DNA of 64,000 nucleotides from positions 11,081,200 through 11,145,199 of the forward strand of contig NC_063281.1 of the NCBI RefSeq assembly GCF_910591885.1, written 5' to 3'. A program made the translations under genes and the position numbers. The notes below the pieces were generated by a model. That model ran no database searches. It saw only the letters and a program-made list of their open reading frames with translations, and was not told the origin of the DNA. Every line of letters begins with the position of its first letter. Positions within the stretch are counted from its first letter, which is position 1. Positions 13,795 through 24,373 of the stretch are shown here, one piece after another. This DNA comes from Bombus terrestris. Its lineage: Eukaryota > Arthropoda > Insecta > Hymenoptera > Apidae.

Positions 13795-13980
13795 ATGGTA
13801 GATACGCAACACTTTTGTCTGCGATGGAACAATTACCAAAGCAGTATAACGTCGGCGTTTGAAAACTTAAGGGACGATGAAGATTTTGTGGACGTCACAT
13901 TGGCCTGCGATGGCAAAAGCCTCAAAGCGCACCGCGTCGTACTTTCCGCATGCAGTCCCTATTTTAGAGAATTGCTCAAG
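13795..13980 (+). CDS. br: broad core exon 1: N-terminal half of BTB domain, start codon
   Basis: This is the first coding exon of the Broad-Complex core. It encodes 62 residues beginning MVDTQHFCLRWNNYQSS, the hallmark start of the insect tramtrack/broad BTB group, and ending FRELLK. The ATG is chosen because it gives the family N-terminus exactly and lies 16 bases after a plausible acceptor (AG at 13777-13778), so the exon carries a short 5' leader. The donor is AAG|GTAAGA at 13981, phase 0. The conserved signature with the motifs FVDVTLAC and KAHRVVLSACSPYF forms the first helices and strands of the BTB fold. From family knowledge, the BTB mediates dimerisation of a nuclear transcription factor. 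The exon is shared by every predicted isoform. An upstream noncoding exon must exist but is not securely located. Confidence 0.96.
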
Positions 13981-14151
13981 GTAAGACATAGACATCGTAT
14001 CTCATCCTGTGTCCCGCGATTTTGCGCCGATCCATCCTGTGAATCTACGTTCTTTATTGTCACCGTACCAGCGATGTATCGAGTGCAACGTCAATGTGTA
14101 ACCATCGCAAGAAAATGTCTCTTCTTTTCCTCCTTGCTTGCCCTTTTGCAG
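13981..14151 (+). other. br: short in-frame intron inside the BTB domain
   Basis: This 171-base intron runs from GTAAGA to TTTTGCAG. Its length is a multiple of three and it contains no stop in the frame of the flanking exons. Retention would therefore insert 57 residues between FRELLK and STPCKHP without breaking the frame. Confidence 0.85.
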
Positions 14152-14343
14152 AGCACACCGTGTAAACACCCGGTGATAGTACTTCAAGACGTAGCGTTCA
14201 GCGACTTGCACGCTTTGGTGGAGTTCATCTATCACGGGGAAGTGAACGTGCATCAGCGTTCCCTTAGCAGTTTTTTGAAGACTGCCGAAGTCCTCAGGGT
14301 ATCGGGACTTACGCAACAGGCCGACCAAACAGACAGGGACGAG
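14152..14343 (+). CDS. br: broad core exon 2: C-terminal half of BTB domain
   Basis: The acceptor TTTTGCAG ends at 14151 after a pyrimidine-rich tract, and the donor is GAG|GTAAGC at 14344. The exon is 192 bases, phase 0 at both ends, and encodes 64 residues. It starts STPCKHPVIVLQDV, which follows directly on FRELLK as in other insect Broad proteins. It continues through DLHALVEFIYHGEVNV and the conserved FLKTAEVLRVSGL, which closes the BTB fold near residue 117 of the protein. The exon ends in a polar TQQADQTDRDE stretch that opens the linker. The intron before it is only 171 bases and interrupts the BTB domain. The reading frame and family match leave little doubt about the boundaries. Confidence 0.95.
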
Positions 14344-14814
14344 GTAAGCATTCCACCGATCGTTTCCCCTTGCTATTTTCTTCTCTAGCGTTCGTGGAAC
14401 ACACAGCAACCCATCGGCCATATGTAATATCCGAGTAATATCGAGCCTCGGTACCTCGCAAATTGATTATGCTTTGAATGTTATCTCTGATAGAGACGTG
14501 ACTTTTAACTAAAGAACACCTTATCTCGGTGCAGAATGTGTATCCATCTTGATTCCAATCCATAATTGTCCTAGGTCAAGCAAACAAAGATAACCAGATT
14601 GCGTTACAAATAGAAAGCGAGCAATCGTGATCGTGTTCTGGCGGGCATGCGCGGTACCGTCGAGCAATATATCGAGTATTTTCTTCGTCGACGATCTCTT
14701 CCCTTGATTACACTTTCCTCTTTCAACCTTACAACCCGTCACCGTTTTACCGGCGAACATGATGCTCCTTTTCGTTACTTCTGTTTTTTTTTCTTTTTTC
14801 TTTTTTAATTGCAG
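14344..14814 (+). other. br: intron between core exons 2 and 3
   Basis: A 471-base intron from GTAAGC to TTAATTGCAG, with a long T/C tract before the acceptor. Apart from an in-frame stop soon after the donor (TAG at 14386-14388), I see nothing notable in it. Confidence 0.85.
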
Positions 14815-15397
14815 CTATCCCATGTACGCGCGTTGGCTGCCGGTGGTAACCACCTTCCCTTTCACGAAAAATCAGAAGAGAGTTTCCCCCGGGGTGGTTC
14901 CCCGCCCACACCAGTAACCCCGACACCGACGACCGTGCAGCAATTGCTACGTCGAGCGCAGATACGCAGGAACGAGAGACGAACACCGGATCCGCACGAT
15001 GAGTCGGCGAAGAAGCCGAGGGTGCCGTCGCCGCCTCTCAACAACAACGACGCTACTCCCACGGATTTCTCGATGGTGAAGAACAACCATCTGTCGAGCA
15101 AGGTCGAGGGTAACGGCGTGCACGAGGAGAACAGCCCCCTGGAAGACAACATCAAGTGCGAGCCGTTGGAGCTGACAGGTGGTAACAGCGGTAACGGAGG
15201 CAACAACGAAGACTCGTCGGATTCTGGAGCTGCGGCGTCGGACCGGCCACCCGCGTCGGCCAGCAGTAACGAGCACGAGGCCGAATCCGAACACACGTCC
15301 ACCCCGAATTTTTTGTCCGAAACGAAAATCTTCCCCACGCCTGGAAGCTTTAATTTCAGTATGGCGGCGCTAGCCACGGAGCATACACCATTGTCAG
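14815..15397 (+). CDS. br: broad core exon 3: linker with basic and SUMO-like motifs
   Basis: The acceptor follows a long T/C tract and ends TTAATTGCAG at 14814. The donor is CAG|GTACGT at 15398. The 583 bases encode 194 residues plus one base, so the exon ends in phase 1. It starts LSHVRALAAGGNHLPFHEK and has a TP-rich segment followed by a basic cluster (QLLRRAQIRRNERR) and KKPR, a plausible nuclear localisation region. TPTDFSMVKNN resembles a conserved block in fly Broad. IKCEP at 15151-15165 fits the sumoylation consensus (hydrophobic-K-x-E). The remainder is low-complexity, rich in S, N, G, E and A, and likely disordered. The final FNFSMAAL block is also seen in other Broad proteins. Internal GC is higher than in the introns on either side. 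Confidence 0.93.
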
Positions 15398-15790
15398 GTA
15401 CGTACGTCATTCGCGTTTCTACTAGGCCTGTACGCATTGACCAATTTTCATCGTCTACCCTTCACACACGTATCGAGCACGATTTTCTTTTAACCCCGTT
15501 TGCATTGCCTTTTATAGTTTTCCCTCCTGTAATTTTCGCCTATTTTGGTTTCTCCGTTCGAAACTCGACAGGACACCGACTTATTTCACACCTTTCCTTT
15601 TTTTTCTATTCTTTCTTTATCCTTCCTTTCATATTTTTCCCCCTTATACGTAAAGTAGTTTTAGAAGACGATTATAGAAGATTCTTTCCATCGAGTCTCT
15701 GTTAATTGCGATGTTGCGTACAGGCCGTTGTTCGGTCGATAGTGCGAAAGAACGTTCGTTGCTACGTGTGACGATAGTGAAATTTCCAGG
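15398..15790 (+). other. br: intron between core exon 3 and microexon 4
   Basis: A 393-base intron from GTACGT to TTTCCAG, T-rich in the middle (15595-15640). The exon 3 frame stays open about 100 codons into it, ending at 15705, so the exon 3 donor rather than a stop defines the exon end. Confidence 0.75.
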
Positions 15791-15838
15791 ATTGGGCCAC
15801 GGGTTGCAACCACCGGACTTGGCAGGAACTTCGCAAGG
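15791..15838 (+). CDS. br: broad core microexon 4 (48 nt), possible cassette exon
   Basis: This small exon lies between the acceptor AAATTTCCAG (AG at 15789-15790) and a strong donor CAAG|GTAAGA at 15839. It begins and ends in phase 1, so inclusion adds 16 residues (LGHGLQPPDLAGTSQ after a junction glycine) and skipping keeps the frame. The GL-GL-PPDLAGTSQ wording resembles the end of the core in other hymenopteran Broad proteins, as remembered. The last base, G, pairs with the first two bases of each zinc-finger exon to give the junction codon. It is too short to be found as an open frame. I infer it from the splice sites, the phase and the family resemblance. Confidence 0.8.
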
Positions 15839-17102
15839 TAAGAATATTTACTATTAGCTCTGCCCTAGTAAAAATCATTAGAATATCAACGATCGAGGAC
15901 TCGACAGAGAAGTGAACAACCCCCACCCCGTGTACATATATACATAGATCGTCGTTCGTATGGTCGTTCTGGAAATCTGTCACGCACGATCCTGTTTGGG
16001 GTTGACTCGAACCTTTGATTTCTGTTGATTTTTCACAGGGCATTTCTATGCTGTTCCATTATTTTCTATCGACAGTCGATACATCGTGGCCGCATTTGTC
16101 TGCGGTGTAGCGGTTCGCTCTAATATAAAGTAACTAAAAGACTTGTGCAGTTATATCAAACACTAACAAATCACGAATTATAAGAATGATTATACATATT
16201 ATATATATACATACATATATATATTTTTTTTTTATTTGGTTGCGGTGAAAGAGCACTACTGTCTGCTTGGACGATTAAAACTTCTTCTAATTGGCATGCG
16301 TTACAAAAATCATTGATATCATCATTACTTAAATGATACCATTTACCTTGCATTTGCATTTCATGATGTCATAACGTTCCCGCGGTTATCAACGAATTCG
16401 CGACGTTAGAAGGGATTTATCTGCTCACCTATCATCCGTTTTTACTTCTTTTTTTTTCTTTTAACTGTGCTTCGCCTTTCATCTTTCGACGTTTGCTCAG
16501 AAAATTCGGAGAAGAACGGATAAACGTTCGGCCATTCGATCGAATCAAACCGGGAGCAAATCCGTTTAAATCGCGCGCCTCGTTTGCTCCCAGTATCTCC
16601 AGGTTAGAACGAAACATGCCGCGATTACACGCGACCGATACGTTTTATAGAGCGGAGACGCTCTCCGCGGATGACTACAGGCAAAGAACAGCAGATACAT
16701 TCGTTCTTTCGACTCGTCGAATTCGCTACGATCATTCTAATTGGCACAAAGCGATGAAAGAAACCATCACTGTTTGGCATCACTGTACAAAGTATCTGCC
16801 GCAATCTCTACCATGTTTAATGAAAAAAAAAAGAGAAAGTAAGATCGAAAAGACCCCTCTTCATAGAAAGAAACGATAAAAGAGTAGAAAATGAAAGAAA
16901 AAGATCTAAAACAAAAAAAAAAAAAGAGAAGGCAAAAGAAAGTACAGAAGAAGTTAATGAGTAACGATGCAGCGACAGACTGTTCTCTTTGTGTACACCT
17001 AATAAATCCTCGAAGAAATTTGCCAAAGTATTACCGATTTATTAATACTTTGAGTTTCGCGAATCGCGTCAAATGTCACTTTTATCGACGATTGATCTTT
17101 CG

Positions 17103-17104
<2 letters not shown>

Positions 17105-17137
<33 letters not shown>

Positions 17138-17171
17138 CATACATGTATATGTATATACATATATATGTATA
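17105..17171. repeat. TA / TACA microsatellite
   Basis: (TA)n passing into (CATA)n and ATATGTAT words. A similar weaker stretch lies at 17320-17405. Confidence 0.95.
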
Positions 17172-20100
17172 CGTGCCGTGCTCGTATTGTCCAAATCATC
17201 GTTAAGTTTTGTATCAGTGTTGTCGTCCCATTAACGTTTGTTAACGGAAAACACGCCGCTGCCGCGATATCGCCGATACGACAGCATTATGACATTGCTT
17301 ATAATTTTATATTTACGAATATTATACATATATACATATATATCTATATGTTCTTTACACATGTAAACATATACGCATATTACCATATATATATATGTGT
17401 ATATATCGAGCAACGTAATTATAAAATATATTTTTCTTTTATCATTATATATTTTACAGACGTTATCGTGTATTACCAATTTGAAAAGTTTGCAATTACA
17501 CCGTAATTGTACGTAATTATAATCGTGAAACACATCGTCACGAGACACTTTGCAGCTTGTTCGTTTCCAATTACGAAAGAGGATGTGATAGGTCGTCCAA
17601 TTTTGTCACACTCTTTTATATTATTCGAGAGACATTTGACTCTGACGTGCGTGTACCATATGGTAACGTCATTACGGTATATCTACCGACTTATTGGCCA
17701 TTTTTTCTCACTCGCTGGGACGGACAATTTGCTCTCTTTTTACTGTACGTCACGCTTGTACGCTATGCATATTTGGGGGGTCGTGGAGCGAACGCGCTCG
17801 CTGGGGCGGGGGTTAACGGTAAACTCGCTTAATAACGGTAAACGTTTCAACGTACTCTCGACTTTGCCGAAGGAATACGAAGCGTTCTCGTTTTCATAGC
17901 AAGATGCATTATCTGCTAGATTAGACAAACGTAGCCTTTTTCTTATTTTATTTATTTTTTTTTTTTTCTTCGCCATGGAGACGAACGAACGACGATCGCA
18001 GAGGTACCACGATCGTAAATGCTTAAATACCCAAAGTTTCGAGAGCCGCGCAATCTGAACGAGAAAACAAACGAAAACAAAAAAATATCGTCGATCATGG
18101 GGGATACATCGTCTTGGGTTTCGCGATCGTCAGAGGAGAAGGTCTTAAATGCGTTCTAACAGTGTCGTTAAGTAAATTCAGGTGCGGCTTCGCCCGCCTC
18201 CTCGATTAATATTTGAACGACTGGCTTATACTAGGTTAGTACTGAAAAAGTTATCAGGGGCCGTCGATAAGACCACAGATGTTATCCGCAAAATTCAAGG
18301 TCCCTCTATCTCCGACCAACGTGGCCAACTAAACATTGGCCTAACTAAAAATACGACGACCTTGGTACGCCACTCACGTTCTTGCGGCGCAGTGCGAATC
18401 ATTAGACGCATTAAATTATACGTGGCTGGTTCGCGAAGCTGTTCGACCCGGAGCCTAACACAGCGTATTTTCTCTCGACGTGATCGTCAGTCCGTTCTTT
18501 TCAGAAAGTCATCTCCCTCTTCTTTTCTATATTTTTTTTCTTTTTTTTTTTTTTTTTTTTACTCTTTTCAATTCTGTACATTTCGGTTTGCTGCACTCGC
18601 GAGACAACAAAGCGCAGCGAATAAGCAGAGAACGTTACGTCGTTTCGACGCAAGAATAGACGAGTTGTTTGGACGTGCCGTTAAAAATGATAGCGCGCAA
18701 CGTTCTTGGCCGCGAAAATTTCTCCGTTGAAAAATTTCTAGCCAAGCACGCCTCCCTAATCGGTCACTTGCAGCGTACGAGACGAATGCTTGTTTGTTTT
18801 TTCGCAGTTTTTATCTCGGCTAAGGCTTGTCGGTTCCTATCTATCGCGCGTATGCTCGCTCGCGACGGACAATTTTTTTTCTTGCTCGACCGAACGAACT
18901 GCAGCGACGTGATTTTGGCAAGGTTTCAGCCGTCCAACAGCCGAGAGATAGTTGCAGGGTCGTCGGTCCCGCGAAACTTTCCACCTACTCCGTTTCGTTT
19001 GTTAAACGACCGGCAACCGAACGGTGCGAGTTTGCGTTAAAATTAAAACGGAAGAACACACGGCACACCTGACTCGATTTTATAGCTGTTTGTTTCTACG
19101 TTAGATTATATTGAGTATTTTATTCCGCTTGTTCGTTTCGACGATCGATGCTGTTTTACGATAATAGATTTTTGATAATATTGATAGTTCCAGCGATAAT
19201 AGGAATAGTTTCGACATATGAAACAACATCGTGTAAGTTAATCGGGGGAAAAGATCAAGGTCTAGAAGTTTCGTAGATCAATTTAGAAAACGCGTTATCA
19301 TTTCGACACATAGATAAAGTGAAATTTTAGTCTTGTAAATGTCGCGCACAGCGCCCGTTCCTTAATCATCTTTAATTCGTAATGGCTGGTTACGTAAAAA
19401 ACAATCGTGCCAGATAGAAAGTACAACGTACGACCACTTGTCGAGCGATCAGCCTTAGACGAGAGCGCGAGTTTCTTTGTTCCTTCGCCTCTCTTCTGTA
19501 CTCACACGGTTAAGATCTTTTTATTCCGCGCAGAGCCGGCTGCGAGCATATGGCGGTCCGCGTGTTTCTAGGCAGATTCGTCGAGGCCGTCGGAAAAAAA
19601 TTCCCAAACGAATTTTGCTCTCGAACTTTCTGGTATACGGTCATTTCTGCTACATCGATAATGTCGTTATGAATGCACGGTTTTATAGATCGACGAGAGA
19701 GGAAACCGTGCGAAACAATGAAAATTATGCGATCGATCGCGTTAACCTTTCACACTGTGTCTGTCTCTCCTCTTTCTTCTTTTTCTTTTTTTTTTTTTTT
19801 TTTTTTTTTGCTGTCCGAAACGATGAATTTCGCGCCGTAACATTTGAAATTAAAATAATTGTGCGACCTGATCGATGCGTTTATTTTTTTTTTCCAAAGG
19901 CAGGTCGTTGTACGATTCGCGAGCATCTCTTGTATATAACATTTTATACGCGCGCGTACAATATATTTCGTTGTCATTTATTTAAAGCGTATGCCCGAGA
20001 GAGAAGTTTTGCATAGAGCGACCGACACTCGGAGAAAGATGCGTTTATCGCGGTCTAATTTTAAATCTATTCATTCTGCTCCTTTCTCTCCGCGCGCGTC

Positions 20101-23100
20101 TATGCCCGCGTTTCTCGGCCGGTTTCGATGTCATTATCGCAAAGAGAGGAGAAATTCTTTCCCCGGGCCTAGATATTCTTAGCCCGTTTCCCGCTCGCCA
20201 CTAAAATTGTTTAAAAAGCCGATACGTAGCGGTGTTGGTAGCGGGACTGCCGCCACGGTCCCGCCACCGTCACGATTCCCTTTTCTCCACCTCCCTCCCT
20301 TTTCTCTCACCCCCGCCTTCCTCATCCCCCCTTTTTTTTCTTCCTTTATTTTCTCTCGTTTTCTGCTCTTTTCCGCGAACGCCTGCATCCGCGGTAACCT
20401 GTTGTAAAACCCGGCCGCATAAAAATAGCGGGTGCCGAGCTCTGGAGTCGAGCACTTTATCCTCTTTCTCTGTCTCTTTGTATCAGAGGGCGCGTTGCAG
20501 CGCATCGAGCAAATATTTATTTCACGGGACGTTCTCAGTGCCGGACATACCGCGCTCCGCCACGTATTCTTCCTCGCCTCGTTTTTCCTTCGGCCTTTTT
20601 TAATGGCCGACCGAATTCTTCGCACGAAAGCGATGGTTCACGCTCCGCTCGGTCCCGCGAAATGCTCGACGTACGACTTAGGCTGCAGTTGCAACGAACG
20701 CGTGTCCCGACGAACCGCCGTTTCGGCGAATTGGAACAAAATCAGGCATACGATGGCCGCAAAAAATATCGAAGTACTCGAGTGTTCCTTTCAACAGATT
20801 TCATCTCCGTCGTATGCGAATGTTCGCGGTCGTACGAAAGTACTATCGCGTGATACGAAATTTAACAGGCTTGGATTTAATCGATGGAGCGTTATAAAAA
20901 TGTTATAAAAAGTAGAATGTAGAGCAAACAGTTTCTTTAGTTTGCACGTATATATATTTTGGTATTCCGATGTTTCGATAATGAAAACGACGGTTCGTCG
21001 GAACGCGCATCGACTGTTCCACAGCTCGAAGGATTTTACACGTAGGATTTTTGTTGTTCGCGTTTTTCGAATAGAATCCTTGCTTCGTCACCTCGTAGGA
21101 AGCGATCGACGTGGCCCGAAGAACGGGAAGGGGAACAAGGCAGGGCGTTTCATATTCGATCGAATCGGCAAACTACATAGTAGCCAAGGAAAGAAATTTC
21201 GGGTTACGTAACGTTTGTTAATGGCCTGTTTGCGAAACACGGAATTCATGCTGCCATCTGTCGACGTTGTCGATTCCGATGGTGTGCGAAAGTCTGTCTC
21301 TTGCTTACGTGACGTCCGCGAGTCCGCCTTGCATACGTCTATTTACTCGATACTTACTCATCTCGCTCGTTCTCTCTCTTCCTTCAGGCCGTCTCCTTTC
21401 CTCTCTGCCTCTTGTCGTTCGTTTCGGTAGCCAACGATCCGCGTTGGCAATTTACTTTCGGCCGCGTACGCGGCGCCTCCCAAGGCCAAACGAAAGTTCG
21501 TTCTGAACCAAATCCGATGGAATTTTTTATCTGTAGTATGTACTTATCGGGGACGCCCAGGTCTAGCTGCTTGTTTTCGCCTTGTGCTATTATCGATGAT
21601 GAACTTGAGGTGACCTCGAAAACTGCGCAACAGTGAGCGCGGGTGTGACGAAGACGAGTGTACGACAGAGAACGAGAGAGTATGGGATGACAGGGGGGCT
21701 AGGAACGGGCCAGACAGGGGAAGGAGAGCCAGAAAGAGAGACAGAGAGAAAGAAAGAGAGAGGGAGAGAGGGGGCGTTTACACTTTCGCTCTATATCATT
21801 TGCTGTCATGGCTCGGATCTTTTTTTTTTCTGCAACACTTTCCAAAACGATACGCTTCTTCCGACAAATTTCTCCGTTTCTCGACCGATCGTCGGATCGA
21901 ACTCATCGCATCTCTCGGATGCATCTCTGACCTTTCCCTCGATAAATTCGACATTGACTTTTTGCAAATTCGCGCGAGTTACGTAATAGGGGAGAGGAAG
22001 GCGAAGAACCGGTTACACGGTCGACGACAGACTCGCAGGACGAATTTTCACCCGAGTATTTGTTCGCGGGGGGAATTGAAAATTCGGCGAAACTCGTTTA
22101 CGTATCGTGACGACTCTCGCGATCCGTGGCAGAGGCGTAACACCACGGTTCGAAGACAAGGTGAAGGCTACTTGGTCGCGGTGCTTAATTCATTGAGACA
22201 CTTTAGTTTCGTGCCTCGCCGCTAGTGCCCAGCAGTGTGCGAGAACGTATCTCTCGCGAAGAAATTGGCTTGGTGCGTTCGTGCCGCCTCCTCTCCGCCG
22301 CTCTCCTCTTATCGGTACCGAGTTCGATCAACGTTCCGTGCAATTCGTCGCCTTGTAGAAAGACGCGACCGCGCTCTCTTTACATAGAAACTAGACCGCG
22401 ACGTAAAGGAATATCTCTTCTGTCTGTTCGATGAATTTCCTAAATTCTTCGGAGACGTGAAATTTTCCGACAACGTCCCGTTAACTGTCGCGAGATGGTG
22501 CGTTTCTTCGTCCTTTTCGTTCACGTAGAGGAAGTTCGTTTCTCCGTGACTAAATAGGATCCGATATCCGAAAAGACTTATCGTTTGATCGCACTGATTT
22601 CGTGAAACGCGCAACCGCATCGGATGAAAAAAGGGCCGCGGTCGAGGAGAGGGTAGTTCTTCCTGGCGGCCTCCTCGCTTCGCAACCCCCGTCTTCGTCC
22701 CCACCACTGTCCACGTAACTCTTTCAAAAGTTCGTAAGACTCGCGTAACCAATCCGGAAGCTACTTAGATTTTTCTCTCCCCGCCGATCCCTCGGCCCTA
22801 TCCTCCTTCACCTTTCTCTCTCTCCTCTTTACAACCCCTTGGCCCTCCCTTAGTCGTAGTATATTCTCTCTTTCTTCCTCTCTCTCTCTCTCCCTGTTTC
22901 TCATAGTCGCGGTGGTAGCGAGCTATCGATCGCCGTGGCTCTCCGCGCTTAGAGTCAACATCAGTCATAATACAGCGCAACGGCATACGGGGGTTATTAA
23001 GAATAATACGCATCCTAGGTATATATCCCCTTCCCGGCACCACGGAAAAACGGGGGAAGGAGCGTCGTACGTGGGGGGTTCCGTTGCTAAGGTAACCGGC

Positions 23101-23140
23101 TGGGTAAAATCCCGCAAAGAAGAAGCATCGCCGTTATGTT

Positions 23141-23195
23141 CCTGCTCCTGCTCTTACTCTTACTCTTACTCCTATTACTACTGCTGCTCTCTCGT
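23141..23195. repeat. CTCTTA / CTCCTG hexamer repeat
   Basis: Short tandem hexamers (CTCCTG, then CTCTTA three times, then related trinucleotides) about 460 bases before the ZnA acceptor. Confidence 0.75.
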
Positions 23196-23657
23196 TGTAT
23201 CGACATCTCATCCTCGCGGACGTTATACTGGCTTTTATGAGACGATGAATGTACACTCGCCCTACCTTCCTCAGCTCCGTTAGTCCACCTTTCAACCCTC
23301 CTTTCGCCCTTCTTCCCCGATCGCTCTTTCTCGCTCTCTTTACACAGTTCTTCGTCTTCGTGTTGCTCGCGATACTCCGCTACGATTCTTGCCTCCTTTT
23401 AGCCGGCGAACGATTAACAGCGTCCGCATCCGTTTAGTCGGGAAACGAGCCGCGTTTCTCTTGATTTCTTCTTTTCTTTGGCCTGTCGCGCGCGCGTCAT
23501 CCCTCTCTTGCCATCCGTTTTGTGATCTCTCGGTCGCGGTTTTCTTGCCATGCAAACCGACGATGATCGTCGCGCTCGTGAATCCGCTGGTAATCGATCG
23601 GCGTGAACATCTCGCTTGACATCTCGATGGACTCAGCCCCCTCCTCTTTGGTTGCAG

Positions 23658-24373
23658 ACCGGGAGGTCGCCGAGGAGGACGGGGGTTGGCAGTCCGCTAC
23701 CAACGGAGACGGTCAACGGCAAACCGGCCAATCGAGCCAAAGTACGGCAACTAGTCAGTGCGAGATGATGCAGGGGCACCAACAGCACCAGGAACTGCCC
23801 ATTATCGATCTCTTAGACGACATTAACGATCAGATGCAGATCGTGCTCAAGTCGGAACCTCTGTCGCCCAAGATAGACGAGCTCGAGTCCTGTCTGCTCA
23901 ACGAGCAGATCGATCTGCAATCGGATCGAGGCTCGGCCAACAATGCTAATGGTCAGCAGACGCGTCAGCAGAATGGTAACAATAACAACAACAACAGGCA
24001 ACACCAGCAACCAAGGACGACGTTGAACGAAACTGTCCCGTTTGCCGATCTTCGTTGGCTAACGCAGAATGGTAACATGCAACCGGCGTCGAAACTTCGC
24101 GACGCCTCCAGAACTCAGGTCGAGCAGGAACTTAAATACTCGAGCCGCTCGATCACCGGCACTTACTGTAGCTTCTGCCAGAAGACTTTCTCTCGTGCGT
24201 GGTCTCTTCAGAGGCACTTGGCGGACACGCATTTTTACGTACCGCAGTCGCTCTCCTGCGACCAATGCGGTAGAAGCTACAAGTCGAGAAACAGTCTGGT
24301 CAGTCACAAGAGCCAGTACCACGCGAGAAAAGAGCGAAAGGAACACGAGGAACAATGCGAGGTCACGTATTGA
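23658..24373 (+). CDS. br: broad alternative terminal exon ZnA: long linker plus C2H2 pair
   Basis: The acceptor is a good one (CTCCTCTTTGGTTGCAG, AG at 23656-23657). The first two bases, AC, complete a phase-1 codon. The exon encodes 237 residues to TGA at 24371-24373. About 165 residues of linker come first. They hold a Q/S-rich part, an acidic IIDLLDDIND segment, the SUMO-like motif LKSEP (23846-23860) and N/Q runs. Two C2H2 fingers follow: CSFC with H-x4-H, then CDQC with H-x4-H, each with 12 residues between the second C and first H and 8 residues between fingers. The end is basic to acidic (ARKERKEHEEQ). It is the longest tail and predicts a protein of about 574 residues. It may correspond to the Z2 or Z3 type or to a non-Drosophila type; I cannot assign the number. 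Confidence 0.92.

Larger units (their letters stand above)
15839..23657 (+). other. br: 7.8-kb intron before the first zinc-finger exon
   Basis: This intron separates the common core from the alternative tails. It holds TA repeats (17105-17405), poly-T runs near 18530 and 19780, GA-rich sequence near 21740, CT-rich sequence near 22800-22900 and a CTCTTA hexamer repeat near 23150. No further coding exon or zinc-finger motif was found on either strand. Confidence 0.7.

Noticed and set aside
14862..15437. 191-residue minus-strand open frame
   Set aside because: It is the antisense shadow of core exon 3.
18182..18730. 182-residue plus-strand open frame
   Set aside because: It runs through a poly-T tract (poly-Phe) and has no domain. 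It lies inside the long intron.
21607..21617. GAGGTGACCTC palindrome, a possible ecdysone response element
   Set aside because: The half-sites overlap instead of being separated by one base as in the usual inverted repeat, and an 11-base palindrome is expected by chance in 64 kb.
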